A stretch of 35,538 nucleotides of DNA, taken from NCBI GenBank assembly GCA_905235535.1, contig CAJOLS010000005.1, positions 1-35,538 on the forward strand, written 5' to 3'. Positions 1 to 9,000 of the stretch are shown one piece after another; position 1 is the stretch's first letter, and each line of letters opens with the position of its first letter. The notes beneath the pieces were generated by a model. The model worked only from the letters and a program-made list of their open reading frames with translations, was not told the origin of the DNA and did no database searches. Origin of the DNA: an uncultured Bacteroidales bacterium. GTDB taxonomy: Bacteria > Bacteroidota > Bacteroidia > Bacteroidales > UBA932. The position numbers and the translations under genes were made by a program.

Positions 1-16
1 ACTATGGGAAAATAAT

Positions 17-988
17 ATGAGTCCTTTAAAATTTGAACCTATCCTGAAGACCATCGTATGGGGCGGTGAGAAGATTGCTCCGTACAAAGGCATAGAAACA
101 GACCAGAAACACATTGGCGAAAGTTGGGAGCTCTCCGGCGTGGCCGGGAATGAAAGCGTAGTGGCCGAAGGTCCCCTGAAGGGAAAGACCATCGCCCAGC
201 TGGTGAAAGAGTACAAGGGAGAGCTGGTGGGAAAGCACGTGTATGAGAATACCGGAGACGAATTCCCGCTCCTGATCAAGTTCATCGACGCCCTCTCGGA
301 CCTCTCCATCCAGGTGCACCCGAACGACGAGCTGGCCGCCAGGCGGCACAACGGCTCCAAGGGAAAAACCGAGATGTGGTATGTGGTGGCGGCCGATGAA
401 GGCGCCCACCTGCTGGCCGGCCTCACGGAAAAGATTACTCCGGAGCAGTATGCCGCCAAGGTGGCCGACGGCACCATCACGGATGTGCTGGCCCGCTACG
501 ACGTGCATCCCGGAGACGTGTTCTTCCTGTCGGCAGGCCGCATCCACGCCATCTGCGGCGGCTGCTTCATCGCAGAAATCCAGCAAACCTCCAACATCAC
601 CTACCGCATTTACGACTACGGTCGCCTGGGCCTGGACGGAAAGCCCCGCGAGGTGCACACCGAGCTGGCCAAGGATGCCATCGACTACACGGTATATCCG
701 GACTACCGCACCCCCTACAGCCCGGAGCAGAACGAGGAGCAGGAGATAGTGAGCTGCCGGTATTTCACCACCAGCATCTACGACCTCACCCTCCCCTACG
801 CCAAAGACCTCAGTGACATAGACTCCTTCCTGGTGGTCATGTGCCTCTCCGGTGAAGGAACCTTGGAAGTGGACGGAGAAGAAGTTCCCGTCCGCCAGGG
901 AGAGACGGTCTTGATACCCGCATCGGCCGATGATGTCTGCTTCATCCCCGACGGCCAAATGAAAGTCCTCACATCCTACATCCGCTAA
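17..988 (+). CDS. manA: Mannose-6-phosphate isomerase, class I (type I PMI)
   Basis: Cytosolic zinc enzyme that interconverts mannose 6-phosphate and fructose 6-phosphate, linking mannose use and GDP-mannose synthesis to glycolysis. The 323-residue cupin protein has the usual short bacterial length. Visible zinc ligands are Gln99 and His101 (in IQVHPND), Glu119 (KTEMWYV) and His177 (GRIHAICGG); Arg203 in YDYGR matches the family catalytic arginine. The C-terminal half is a second cupin lobe ending in a PGQ-like regulatory fold (LIPASADD). The ATG lies in an AT-rich context without a Shine-Dalgarno sequence, as expected in Bacteroidota. It is convergent with the M3 peptidase gene, the two separated by a perfect palindrome. 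The upstream promoter is outside the window. Assignment is secure from motifs and length. Confidence 0.96.
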   Translation: MSPLKFEPILKTIVWGGEKIAPYKGIETDQKHIGESWELSGVAGNESVVAEGPLKGKTIAQLVKEYKGELVGKHVYENTGDEFPLLIKFIDALSDLSIQVHPNDELAARRHNGSKGKTEMWYVVAADEGAHLLAGLTEKITPEQYAAKVADGTITDVLARYDVHPGDVFFLSAGRIHAICGGCFIAEIQQTSNITYRIYDYGRLGLDGKPREVHTELAKDAIDYTVYPDYRTPYSPEQNEEQEIVSCRYFTTSIYDLTLPYAKDLSDIDSFLVVMCLSGEGTLEVDGEEVPVRQGETVLIPASADDVCFIPDGQMKVLTSYIR

Positions 989-1017
989 TCTCCTGCTATT
1001 CAGCAGTTTATAAACAG

Positions 1018-1043
1018 AGGGGTGCACCTGCAGGTGCACCCCT
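1018..1043. terminator. Perfect 26-bp palindrome, likely bidirectional terminator (repeat family 3, copy 1)
   Basis: Arm AGGGGTGCACCTG is followed directly by its reverse complement CAGGTGCACCCCT. It fills the short gap between convergent manA and the M3 peptidase gene. A related hairpin lies at 24283-24308 at another convergent junction, and the flanks (CAGCAGTTTATAAACAG here) are also similar. There is no clear T-tract, so termination is inferred from position and stem strength. Confidence 0.7.
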
Positions 1044-1072
1044 TGTAGCATAAGTAGCTGATAGGTAAGCAA

Positions 1073-3073
1073 TTAATCACTCAGACCACGGGCACGCATC
1101 AGAGCAGAGGGGTCGGGTTCGGCCCCTCTGAACTGCTTGTACAGGGTCATAGGCTCTTCGGAGCCGCCCTTCTCCAGGAAGGTCTGGCGGAAAGCCTTGG
1201 CGGTGGCGGGGTTGAAGATGCCTTCGGCCTTGAACCGCTCCCAAGCATCCACGGCCAGCACCTCGCTCCAGAGGTAGCCGTAGTAACCGGCGCTGTAGCC
1301 GCTGCCCATGATGTGGTTGAAGTAGGTGGTGCGGTAACGCGGGATGATTTCGCCGATGAGGCCCATCTCGTCGCACACCTTGGTCTCGAAATCACGCACG
1401 CTTTGGGCGTCGGTGAAGTTGGCCAGCTCTGCGGAAGACAGCTCGTGCCACTTCATGTCCAGGATGGAGGCGGCGCACAGTTCGCCAGTGGTGAAGCCCT
1501 GGTTGAACTTGAGGCTCTTGCGGATCTTTTCCACCAGCTCGGCCGGGATGGGGGCGCCGGTTTCCCAGTTGTTGGCATAACCGGCCAGTATTTCCGGCAC
1601 AAAGGCGAAGTTCTCGTTGAACTGGGAGAACATTTCCACGAAGTCGCGGGCCACGTTGGTGCCGCTCACGGTTACGTAGTGGCACTGGCTCAGGAAGCCA
1701 TGCAGGGCGTGACCAAACTCGTGGAAGGCCGTCTGCACATTGTCCACGGTGAGGAGGCTGGGCTTGGGCTCGGTGGGGTCTGTACCGGGGGCCGGGAAGT
1801 TGCACACGTTCACGATGATGGGACGCACGCCGGTCTCCTGCTCGCGGAAGTTGTTCATCCAGGCGCCGCCGCGCTTGGTGGGACGCACAAAGTAATCCCG
1901 GTAGAAAATGCCGATGAGGGAGCCGTCGGCATCTGTAATCTTATAGGCACGTACGGTGGGCTGGTACACTTCCACCTCTCCGGTCACCTCCTCGAAGTGG
2001 AGGCCGTAAATCTTCTCGGCGGCGGTGAATACTCCCTTCATTACGCTGTCGGCGTGGAAATAAGGCTTGGTCTGGCTCTCGTCCAGAGCATATTTCTGGG
2101 CGCGGAGTTTCTCGGCATAGAAGCTCCAGTCCCAGGCCTTGATCTTGTGGCCGGCAATCTTCTCCATCTCCTTCACCTGCTCGTTGGCGCTGCGGATGGA
2201 TGCGTCCATGATGGGCTGCAGGAAGTTGTCCACGGTCTCGGGGGTGCCGGCCATCTTGTTGGACAGCTGGTAGGCGGCAAAATTGGGGTATCCCAACAGC
2301 TCGGCCATTTCGGCCCTCAGGCGAAGGGTTTCCAGGACGATGGCGTTGTTGTCGTGCTCATCTCCGTGGTTGCCGCGGGAAGAGTACGCCAGGAATACTT
2401 CCTTGCGCTTCTCGCGGTCTTCGCAGGAGCCCATGAAATCGTAATATTCGCTAACCGTAATGCCGGTCTTCTCTTTGAAGGCGTTATTCTCGGCCAAGAG
2501 GTTCTGGCCGAATTTCTGGCTCAGGGTGGCCAGGCGGGTGCTGATTTCCGCGAAGCGCTTCTTGGCCTCGGGCTGCAGGCCCACGCCGTTGCGGAGGAAG
2601 CCTTCGTAAATCTTCTTCACCACCATCTGCTGCTCGCGGGTGAGGCTGGCGGAATTCTCATACACGGCCTTCACGCGGGCGAAGAGATCCTCGTTCATCA
2701 TAATCTCGTTGGAGGCATCCGTAATCAGGGGAGTCACCTCCTCTTCAATGGCCTGCATCTCGGGCGTGGAATCGCTCTCGGACAAGTTGAAGAACACGCC
2801 CTGCACCTTGTCCAGGATGGGGCTGGCGTTCTCGTAGGGTAGGATGGTATTCTCGAAGGTGGGGGCGTCGGGGTTCTTCACGATGGCCTCGATGTTGGCC
2901 TTCTGCTGTTCCAGGCCGGCCTTGAAGGCGGGCATGTACTGGTCTGTGGTAATCTTGGAGAAGGGAGCCGTTCCGTACGGGGTGTCCCACTCCTGGAGGA
3001 AAATGTTCTGGGGTTTTTCGTTACAGGCACTAAGCATAGCCATGGCTGCAATAAGTAATAAAGTTTTTTTCAT
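1073..3073 (-). CDS. dcp: M3 family zinc metallopeptidase lipoprotein (peptidyl-dipeptidase Dcp / oligopeptidase type)
   Basis: Predicted lipid-anchored metallopeptidase that cleaves short peptides, probably removing C-terminal dipeptides in the periplasm. The 666-residue product begins with a hydrophobic signal ending in the lipobox LSAC. The zinc site is complete: HEFGH at His451-Glu452-His455 with the third ligand Glu480 in ARDFVEMFSQ, a spacing typical of the M3A subfamily. The C-terminal SGYSAGYYGYLWSEVLAVDAW segment carries the substrate-binding His/Tyr region. It is last in an operon: only 12 bp separate it from the upstream barrel gene, and no promoter motif was seen in that gap. Dcp rather than OpdA is favoured by length and neighbourhood, but the split is not certain. 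Confidence 0.92.
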   Translation of the reverse strand: MKKTLLLIAAMAMLSACNEKPQNIFLQEWDTPYGTAPFSKITTDQYMPAFKAGLEQQKANIEAIVKNPDAPTFENTILPYENASPILDKVQGVFFNLSESDSTPEMQAIEEEVTPLITDASNEIMMNEDLFARVKAVYENSASLTREQQMVVKKIYEGFLRNGVGLQPEAKKRFAEISTRLATLSQKFGQNLLAENNAFKEKTGITVSEYYDFMGSCEDREKRKEVFLAYSSRGNHGDEHDNNAIVLETLRLRAEMAELLGYPNFAAYQLSNKMAGTPETVDNFLQPIMDASIRSANEQVKEMEKIAGHKIKAWDWSFYAEKLRAQKYALDESQTKPYFHADSVMKGVFTAAEKIYGLHFEEVTGEVEVYQPTVRAYKITDADGSLIGIFYRDYFVRPTKRGGAWMNNFREQETGVRPIIVNVCNFPAPGTDPTEPKPSLLTVDNVQTAFHEFGHALHGFLSQCHYVTVSGTNVARDFVEMFSQFNENFAFVPEILAGYANNWETGAPIPAELVEKIRKSLKFNQGFTTGELCAASILDMKWHELSSAELANFTDAQSVRDFETKVCDEMGLIGEIIPRYRTTYFNHIMGSGYSAGYYGYLWSEVLAVDAWERFKAEGIFNPATAKAFRQTFLEKGGSEEPMTLYKQFRGAEPDPSALMRARGLSD

Positions 3074-3085
3074 GTAGAGCTAAAT

Positions 3086-4750
3086 TTATATCCGACAGAA
3101 GATGCGGCAAGAGAAGCGGGTTGGGGGAGCTTCTTTCCCAAAGTAAGGGCGAAGGCCCAGGGCGACGCCCAGCTGGCGTTTTTTATTGAAGTTCCAGGTT
3201 TTACCGGCCGATGTGTCCATCATGTGCACGGGCCTGCCAAACATATAGCCGGCGTCTGCAAACCAGCCCCGGGTGTTCCAGGACAGCCCTGCATACCCGA
3301 AAGAGCATTCAAAGCGGGCCTGAGACCCAAAGTGGCCGGCGGTAAGCCCCCCCTGGAGGGAAACGTTGGGAATGACGAAAACCGGCACCCTGAGGCCCAG
3401 GTCCAGGCCCGTGTGGATGTCCTCCGTACCCAGATAGCGCTCGTAAAAGCCCGTGAGCTTGAGGTTGACGCTGTTGGCGCTGAAGACCACGTTCACATCG
3501 GAAGCAAAGGCGCGGGGCAGAATAGGGTCGTTTTTGTAAAGACCTGTATGGGCCGATAACTGCCAGTTGTGGCTAAGGGCATAGAGCAGCCCCGCCTTGG
3601 CGGAATAGATGGTTCCCCGCCCCGGGGAAGAAGTGGAACAGCCGCCCCTTCCGCCCAGGTGGAAGCCCCACTTCCCCAGGGTTAGCACGGCACTCATCCA
3701 GCCCTCGGCCCGGTTCTCGGAGCTTATGTCCTGCAGGCCTTTGCGGCCGTCAACGCCACCGCTCAGCCGCACCTGCCGGACAGGCGTCCAGCTGAAGGCC
3801 GCGGCAGCGTGCAACACGTGACCCGCGTGGCCGAAACGACCCAGGACGGTTGTATAGGCCTGGAATTTTGGGGAGGGCGTGAAATCGTAGCGAAGGAAAG
3901 CGAGGGGCTCCTGATCCCGCAGGAAGGCCGTGCTAAGCCGATGCTTGTCCCCGAAAGACTTTCCTACGCCAACATACACGGCATAAGGGTCATAGGCGGT
4001 TTGCCTCCAGCCTATGCCCGCCACGTTGGCCGACAGCGACCAGCCGCCGGGAAGCTGACCGGAGCCGTAGGCGGCATCGGCCCTCAATCCATAGTTGGCG
4101 GTATCTGTCCGGAGGGAACTGTAAAAGCCGGTGCGGAAGTGCGAGGCCGTGGCCGATATTTCCGCCACGCCGTTGAAACCGCCCAGGGCCGTCTCCAAGA
4201 GCCCTCCTCCGGAGACGAACTTGTTCTCCCGCAGGGCCTCGGAAAGGAAGCCGGAGGCGGTGGGATCCACCTCGTCCAGGCGCACGCCGGCCATCAGAAG
4301 CTCTGCATCCATCAGATGGGCGCCGCCCAAGTCCGGTTCATTGCCGGGCCGGAGGTAGCCCTTCATGTTCCGGTGGATATCCGTTGCCCCGTAGGGCGCA
4401 TCCGGCCAGCTGTCTCCGGCCTTGTTGATTTCGGAGAGCAGGACGTTGAATACGTTCTTTTGCCGGCCTTCCGTCACCACTACGGGGAGGCGGTTCTCCA
4501 AGTAGCCGGAAGCCAGGAATACGAGGGTATATTCCCCCGCAGGAACCTCTTCTATACGGAAGTTGCCGTTGGCGTCGGTCCTCACCTCGGCCACCCATTC
4601 CGCGCCTTGCACCAGGCGCACACGGGCATGCTCCAGAGGATAACGGTCCGTCTTGGACAGCACACGTCCCCGGACGCTGCCCGAGAGGGTGTCCGCCAGC
4701 AGAAGGACTGTCCAGAAAAGGGCAGGCAAGGCCGATAGAATTCGCTTCAC
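3086..4750 (-). CDS. Outer-membrane beta-barrel protein with N-terminal carboxypeptidase-regulatory-like domain
   Basis: A 554-residue secreted protein. After a signal peptide, residues about 25-110 form a carboxypeptidase-D regulatory-like beta-sandwich (GSVRGRVLSKTDRYPLEHARVRL through the YLENRLPVVV segment), the domain that precedes many Bacteroidota TonB-dependent receptors. The rest is rich in alternating polar and aromatic strands typical of an outer-membrane barrel. No convincing TonB box or plug domain is visible, and it is much shorter than a normal receptor, so transport by a TonB mechanism should not be assumed. The C-terminus is odd: a barrel-like end at LGLRPYF is followed by about 16 extra residues rich in Arg and Cys. 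It sits 2 bp after the secreted nuclease gene, implying translational coupling and a joint role, perhaps uptake of nuclease products. Confidence 0.72.
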   Translation of the reverse strand: MKRILSALPALFWTVLLLADTLSGSVRGRVLSKTDRYPLEHARVRLVQGAEWVAEVRTDANGNFRIEEVPAGEYTLVFLASGYLENRLPVVVTEGRQKNVFNVLLSEINKAGDSWPDAPYGATDIHRNMKGYLRPGNEPDLGGAHLMDAELLMAGVRLDEVDPTASGFLSEALRENKFVSGGGLLETALGGFNGVAEISATASHFRTGFYSSLRTDTANYGLRADAAYGSGQLPGGWSLSANVAGIGWRQTAYDPYAVYVGVGKSFGDKHRLSTAFLRDQEPLAFLRYDFTPSPKFQAYTTVLGRFGHAGHVLHAAAAFSWTPVRQVRLSGGVDGRKGLQDISSENRAEGWMSAVLTLGKWGFHLGGRGGCSTSSPGRGTIYSAKAGLLYALSHNWQLSAHTGLYKNDPILPRAFASDVNVVFSANSVNLKLTGFYERYLGTEDIHTGLDLGLRVPVFVIPNVSLQGGLTAGHFGSQARFECSFGYAGLSWNTRGWFADAGYMFGRPVHMMDTSAGKTWNFNKKRQLGVALGLRPYFGKEAPPTRFSCRIFCRI

Positions 4751-4752
4751 GC

Positions 4753-5817
4753 CTATTTCTTGAGCTCTATGAAGGTGGGATAATGGTCGGAAAAGCCGGC
4801 AATGAACTTTCCGTTGGAGAAGGTGCGGTGAGGCTGGCCCTTGTACTGGCCGCTCTGCTGGGTCATATAGGGCTTGGAATACACCGTGCCGTAGTATTTT
4901 CCCTGCTTGGCAATCCTCAGGCCCTTGCCTTTGGTAAGGTTCCGGCTAACCAGGATGCAATCAAAGATATTGGGGTCTCCCCTGTAAAACAGGGAGCCAA
5001 TTCCATTATCCAGCATTTCCCAGAAGGGGTTGAAGAAGTCCTCTTTCCCGGCCTCCTCGATATTGCGGCAGCCGTGCAGATAGACGGAAAGGGATTCGTC
5101 CTGAGGGTTGTCGTTCATGTCTCCCATAACGATGCACTTGATGCCGGGATACTTTTTCTGCATCTTCTGCACGTGAGCGTACGCAATCTCTGCAGCACGG
5201 CAGCGCACATCCTGGCCCTTGTCTCCCCGGCGGGAAGGGAAATGGCAGACATAGAAAGCGAAGTGCTCTCCGTCAATGAGCCCGTGCACCATGAGGATGT
5301 CGCGGGTGCGGAAGGCGTCCTGCTCTTTCTTGTTATAGGTGGTGAACTGAATCTTGGAATGGAAGTCGAAGGGAAGGGACTCGGTTTCCACCACCTTCAT
5401 ACGGGAAGGGTCGTAGAGGAGGGCGCAGTCTATGCCGCGGCGGTCCGGGCCCTCTATCTGGACAATGCGATAGTTGGCGGCGGCAAGGGCGGGCTCCTTC
5501 ACCAGGTCTTCCAGTACGCGGCGATTCTCAATCTCCGCCACGCCCAGCACAGTGTGCCACATGCCGTTATCGGCCTTCATATCGGCAATGACCCGGGCCA
5601 TGTTCCGGAGTTTGACGGCATACTTTTCCGGAGTCCATTCGTTGGCGCCGTCCGGCAGGTACTCGTAGTCGTTCTTGCCCTGGTCGTGTACGGTGTCAAA
5701 AAGGTTCTCCAGGTTGTAGAACCCAATGATGTGACGGCCGCCGTCTTTCTTCTTGGCGCAGCCCTCTACGGGCATCAGCAGCATCAGCGCTGCCAGCAGG
5801 AGGATATAACGTTTCAT
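4753..5817 (-). CDS. Endonuclease/exonuclease/phosphatase-family lipoprotein
   Basis: Predicted secreted, lipid-anchored metal-dependent phosphodiesterase of the EEP (DNase I-like) superfamily, 354 residues. The signal peptide ends in VEGC, making Cys20 the lipidation site. Family motifs run in order: Asn35 in FYNLENLFD, metal-binding Glu95 in GVAEIEN, the GPDRRGIDCALLY strand, CHFPSRRGD, GDMNDNP, and the catalytic Asp344-His345 pair in FSDHYP. All key residues are present, so it should be active. Substrate cannot be fixed from sequence: nucleic acids or phosphorylated small molecules are both possible. It is first in a three-gene operon with the barrel protein and M3 peptidase. A TAnnTTTG -7 element and two palindromic operator-like sites lie upstream. 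Confidence 0.88.
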   Translation of the reverse strand: MKRYILLLAALMLLMPVEGCAKKKDGGRHIIGFYNLENLFDTVHDQGKNDYEYLPDGANEWTPEKYAVKLRNMARVIADMKADNGMWHTVLGVAEIENRRVLEDLVKEPALAAANYRIVQIEGPDRRGIDCALLYDPSRMKVVETESLPFDFHSKIQFTTYNKKEQDAFRTRDILMVHGLIDGEHFAFYVCHFPSRRGDKGQDVRCRAAEIAYAHVQKMQKKYPGIKCIVMGDMNDNPQDESLSVYLHGCRNIEEAGKEDFFNPFWEMLDNGIGSLFYRGDPNIFDCILVSRNLTKGKGLRIAKQGKYYGTVYSKPYMTQQSGQYKGQPHRTFSNGKFIAGFSDHYPTFIELKK

Positions 5818-5884
5818 ACTTCTTCTATTTCAAATTCCGGAAGGGTTTGCCGGCCGGGAGGTTCACAACAACATCCCTCAAGTT

Positions 5885-5892
5885 CAAATGTA
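5885..5892 (-). promoter_or_regulatory. -7 promoter element of the nuclease operon
   Basis: On the minus strand this reads TACATTTG, a match to the Bacteroidota TAnnTTTG box. Nineteen bases upstream there is only TTCC in place of TTTG, so the -33 box is weak, and the spacer is occupied by a palindromic operator-like site. Such an arrangement suits an activator-dependent or repressible promoter; this is inference. Confidence 0.6.
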
Positions 5893-5896
5893 GTCA

Positions 5897-5945
5897 GAAA
5901 ATCACATTTTCGGAAGTTTTTTTACTTGAAAATCACATTTTCGGA
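5897..5945. promoter_or_regulatory. Two identical palindromic operator-like sites, 31 bp apart
   Basis: The 15-bp palindrome GAAAATCACATTTTC (GAAAAT, 3-bp centre, ATTTTC) occurs at 5897-5911 and again at 5928-5942, each followed by GGA, so the repeat is 18 bp long. Centre-to-centre spacing of 31 bp is close to three helical turns, placing both on the same DNA face. The proximal copy lies between the -33 and -7 positions of the nuclease operon promoter. The regulator is unknown and no regulator gene is adjacent. Confidence 0.65.
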
Positions 5946-5951
5946 TAAAAT

Positions 5952-5985
5952 AAAAGCCGGGACCCGCTGCGGGGTCCCGGCTTTT
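5952..5985. terminator. Strong bidirectional intrinsic terminator after the TonB-dependent receptor
   Basis: GCCGGGACCC (5956-5965) pairs with GGGTCCCGGC (5972-5981) across a 6-nt loop. AAAA on the left and TTTT on the right give a U-tract in both directions. It lies just beyond the stop codon of the minus-strand receptor gene and insulates it from the nuclease operon promoter. Confidence 0.92.
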
Positions 5986-6004
5986 TATCGCGTAAAAACT
6001 GATC

Positions 6005-9000
6005 CTAGAAGAACAGACGGGCGCTGATGAGCATCTGCCAAGTGTTGAAGGTGCTGCGGTAAGTCTGAACGGTAGGAGCCGTGAAGGTGTACTGATTGCT
6101 CTTGTAATCGAGGATTTCCTGGGCGCTGACCTGCTTGCAGAGACCCCACTTGGAGTTGAGGAGGTTGGCAACGTTGTTGATGTCAACACCCACCTGCAGG
6201 GTGGTAGGCTTGTTGGCCACATTGAAGATGAAATCCTGGGCCACCTTGATGTTGATGCGGTTCTGCCAAGGGGCCACGAGAGCGCCACGCTCGGAGTACT
6301 GGCCACGGTGAGAGGACAGATACTTGTCATTCTCGATGAATGCCTTGAATTCGGCCTTGTTTTCTTCGCTGGTGAAAGGCATCGTGCTCAGTTCGGCATC
6401 CGTGGGGATGTAAATGAGGTTGTAGGCGCCGCCGATGCCGGTCACATCGCTCTTGAGCGTGTAAGAGTAGCGGGTGTAGGAATAACCGCCGACATAACAG
6501 TGATTGTAGCCCTCATAGAACAAAGCCAGGGTGGTGGCGAAGTGACGGCCTTCCTGAATCTTGTAGCTCACATTGGCGATGAGACGGTTCGGGGAGACAT
6601 AGGCGGAGTGTCCCAGTTCGGGAACATTGGAGCCATTCACGCCGTAGTTGCCACCGGAGAAGAGGGTAGAAACCTGATCACCATAACCTTCCTGAATGGA
6701 CTTGGAGCCAGAGCGCGTATAGGCAGCCATGAGGGACAGACCGAAGATGAAGTCCTTCTGGGCGCTGGCGGTGATGGAATAGTAGGTGCCGTGGAGCTTG
6801 GAGTTGGTAATGTAGTAAGGGGACACGGTGCTATTCATGGAGTTCTTGAGACCCTCGCTCTTCCAACTGGTACGCTTGGCAGGCTCACCGGGCAGGCTGA
6901 CGCCATCGCCTTCCACATAACCCAGTCTCTGGGCATATACCGAGTTAAGGTCGTAGTTGAAGATACCTTCCAAGGAGACCTTTACGCCACCGGGCAGACG
7001 GCCGTCAATGGCGAGGGAACTCTTCCAAGTAGTAGGCATCTGCAGGTTCTTGTCCAGGATGGTGGCACTCGTAGGAGCATACAAATCCTGAGCCTTGAAA
7101 GAGCCTCCGTAGATGTCCTGGAGAATCTCTTCGGTAGTGGCGTGGAAATTGGGCGTATTGGCACCCGTCCCATTGTTGTCAATATACTGGGCCTGGAGAT
7201 TGTTGCTGTTTCCGGCTACGGAGACAATCCACACGAAGGGGATACGGCCGGTGTAGAGGCCGCTTCCGCCGCGAATCACAAGATTGCGGTTTTTCAGCAC
7301 ATCCCAGTTGAAGCCGATACGGGGAGAGAGATTGATGCGGGCCTTGGGCATGTCAGCTGTGCTCATACCCTTCATGCTCTGGCTGCTGTTGGCCAGGGCG
7401 AGGAATTCCTTGTTCTCGTTTCCGGCGATGGAAGGATACATGGGAAGCTCTGCACGGAGGCCGAAGGTGAGCTTGAAGTAGTCGGAGAAATCAATCTCGT
7501 CCTGCACATAAGCGGAGAGCTGATGGTAATTGAAGGCCGGGAATGTCTGGGCAAGGTCGTCACGGTTGGAGTGGGTGATAGCGAAGGCGCTGGGCTTGCC
7601 GCCCGCCTTGAAAGCCTCCCAGGAGTCATAGACATAGTATCCGAGACCGCCCTGCATATAGCCGTTCTTCGTATTGTCAAATTCATACTGCAGGCCGCCT
7701 ACGATGTTGTGCTTGCCAGCCGTGTAGGAGAGTTCGTCCGTGGCGACGACAGTATGGACATCGCGGAGGTTGCCATAGGTGAAGGGGTCGGGACCGAAGC
7801 AAGTGAGGACAGCATTCTGCACATTGCCCTTATCGTCCGTGTAAGGCTCCAGGATATCGACCGTAGGGAAGTTGCCGCCCACGAAGGAACGGGGTTCGTT
7901 CTGGTGAGACCAGGTGACACGGAACATGTTGGCGCCGTTGCCTTCGAACAGACGGGAGTTCAGTTCCGCAGCCACCGACATGAAGTTCATATCCGTGGTG
8001 TAGCGGTTGGACTCGAAGAACTGGGCATAGGTGGAGGTACGTCCGTAAGTGTTGCGGTTGTACACGGAGCTGGCCAACGGGCTTATCGAGCTGGACGGGG
8101 AAGAGGGCGAAGCGTTATGAGTATAGCTGGCACGCAGGTTCAGGCGGTTGTCGGAATTGATAATCCAGTCCAGACGACCCATGATCTTGTAATCCGGCGT
8201 ACTGATGGAATAGCCCTGATAGCGGCCGGGATTGTAATTGTAGGTTTGGCTCAAATAGTCAAGCACTTCGTTCATGAATTTCTCCGTGGGACGGACGATA
8301 TCCTGGTTGGGAACAAAGTTGGGATCTACACGGCCGGAGGCGGTGCTGACCACTTTGCTGGAGCCGGCGACCACGTCGGAGGAGTATTCAGCATTCACGA
8401 AGAAGAAGAGCTTGTTCTTGACGATGGGACCGCCTACGGTGAAGCCCACCGTATTGTCCAGGGTGCTGGTCCTGTTCAGATCCTCTCCTTCAATCTTATA
8501 CCCGCGGACTTTGTCGGAGGTGTAGTAATCATAGACAGAAGCATGCCACTCGTTGGTACCGCTCTTGGTAACGGCGTTGATGGCACCGCCGGTGAAGCCG
8601 GAGTGACGCACGTCGAAAGGAGTGATGTTCACGCTCATCTGCTCGAGGGCGTCGATGGAAATGGGCGTACCGCCGGCAGGGAGGTTGGAACCGATACCGA
8701 AGGCATTGTTGAAAGCGGCGCCGTCCACCGTCACGTAGGAAGAACGGAAGTTACCGCCGCCGACGGCCAGACCGTTGGAAGTGGTGGATGCCTGGGGCGT
8801 GAGTTTCATCACGTCATTCAGACTGCGGCTGGTGGTAGGGAGAGTCTGCATCGTGCGGAGGCTCACGGAAGTACCGGCGCCGCTGCGGTTGACGTTCATG
8901 TTGGACTCGGTGCCATCGGCCACGAACACAACGGCATCCAGGGAGAGGGATTCATCTTCCAGGGCAGCGTTCACAACGAGCGTTTCACCCAGGGGCGCAT

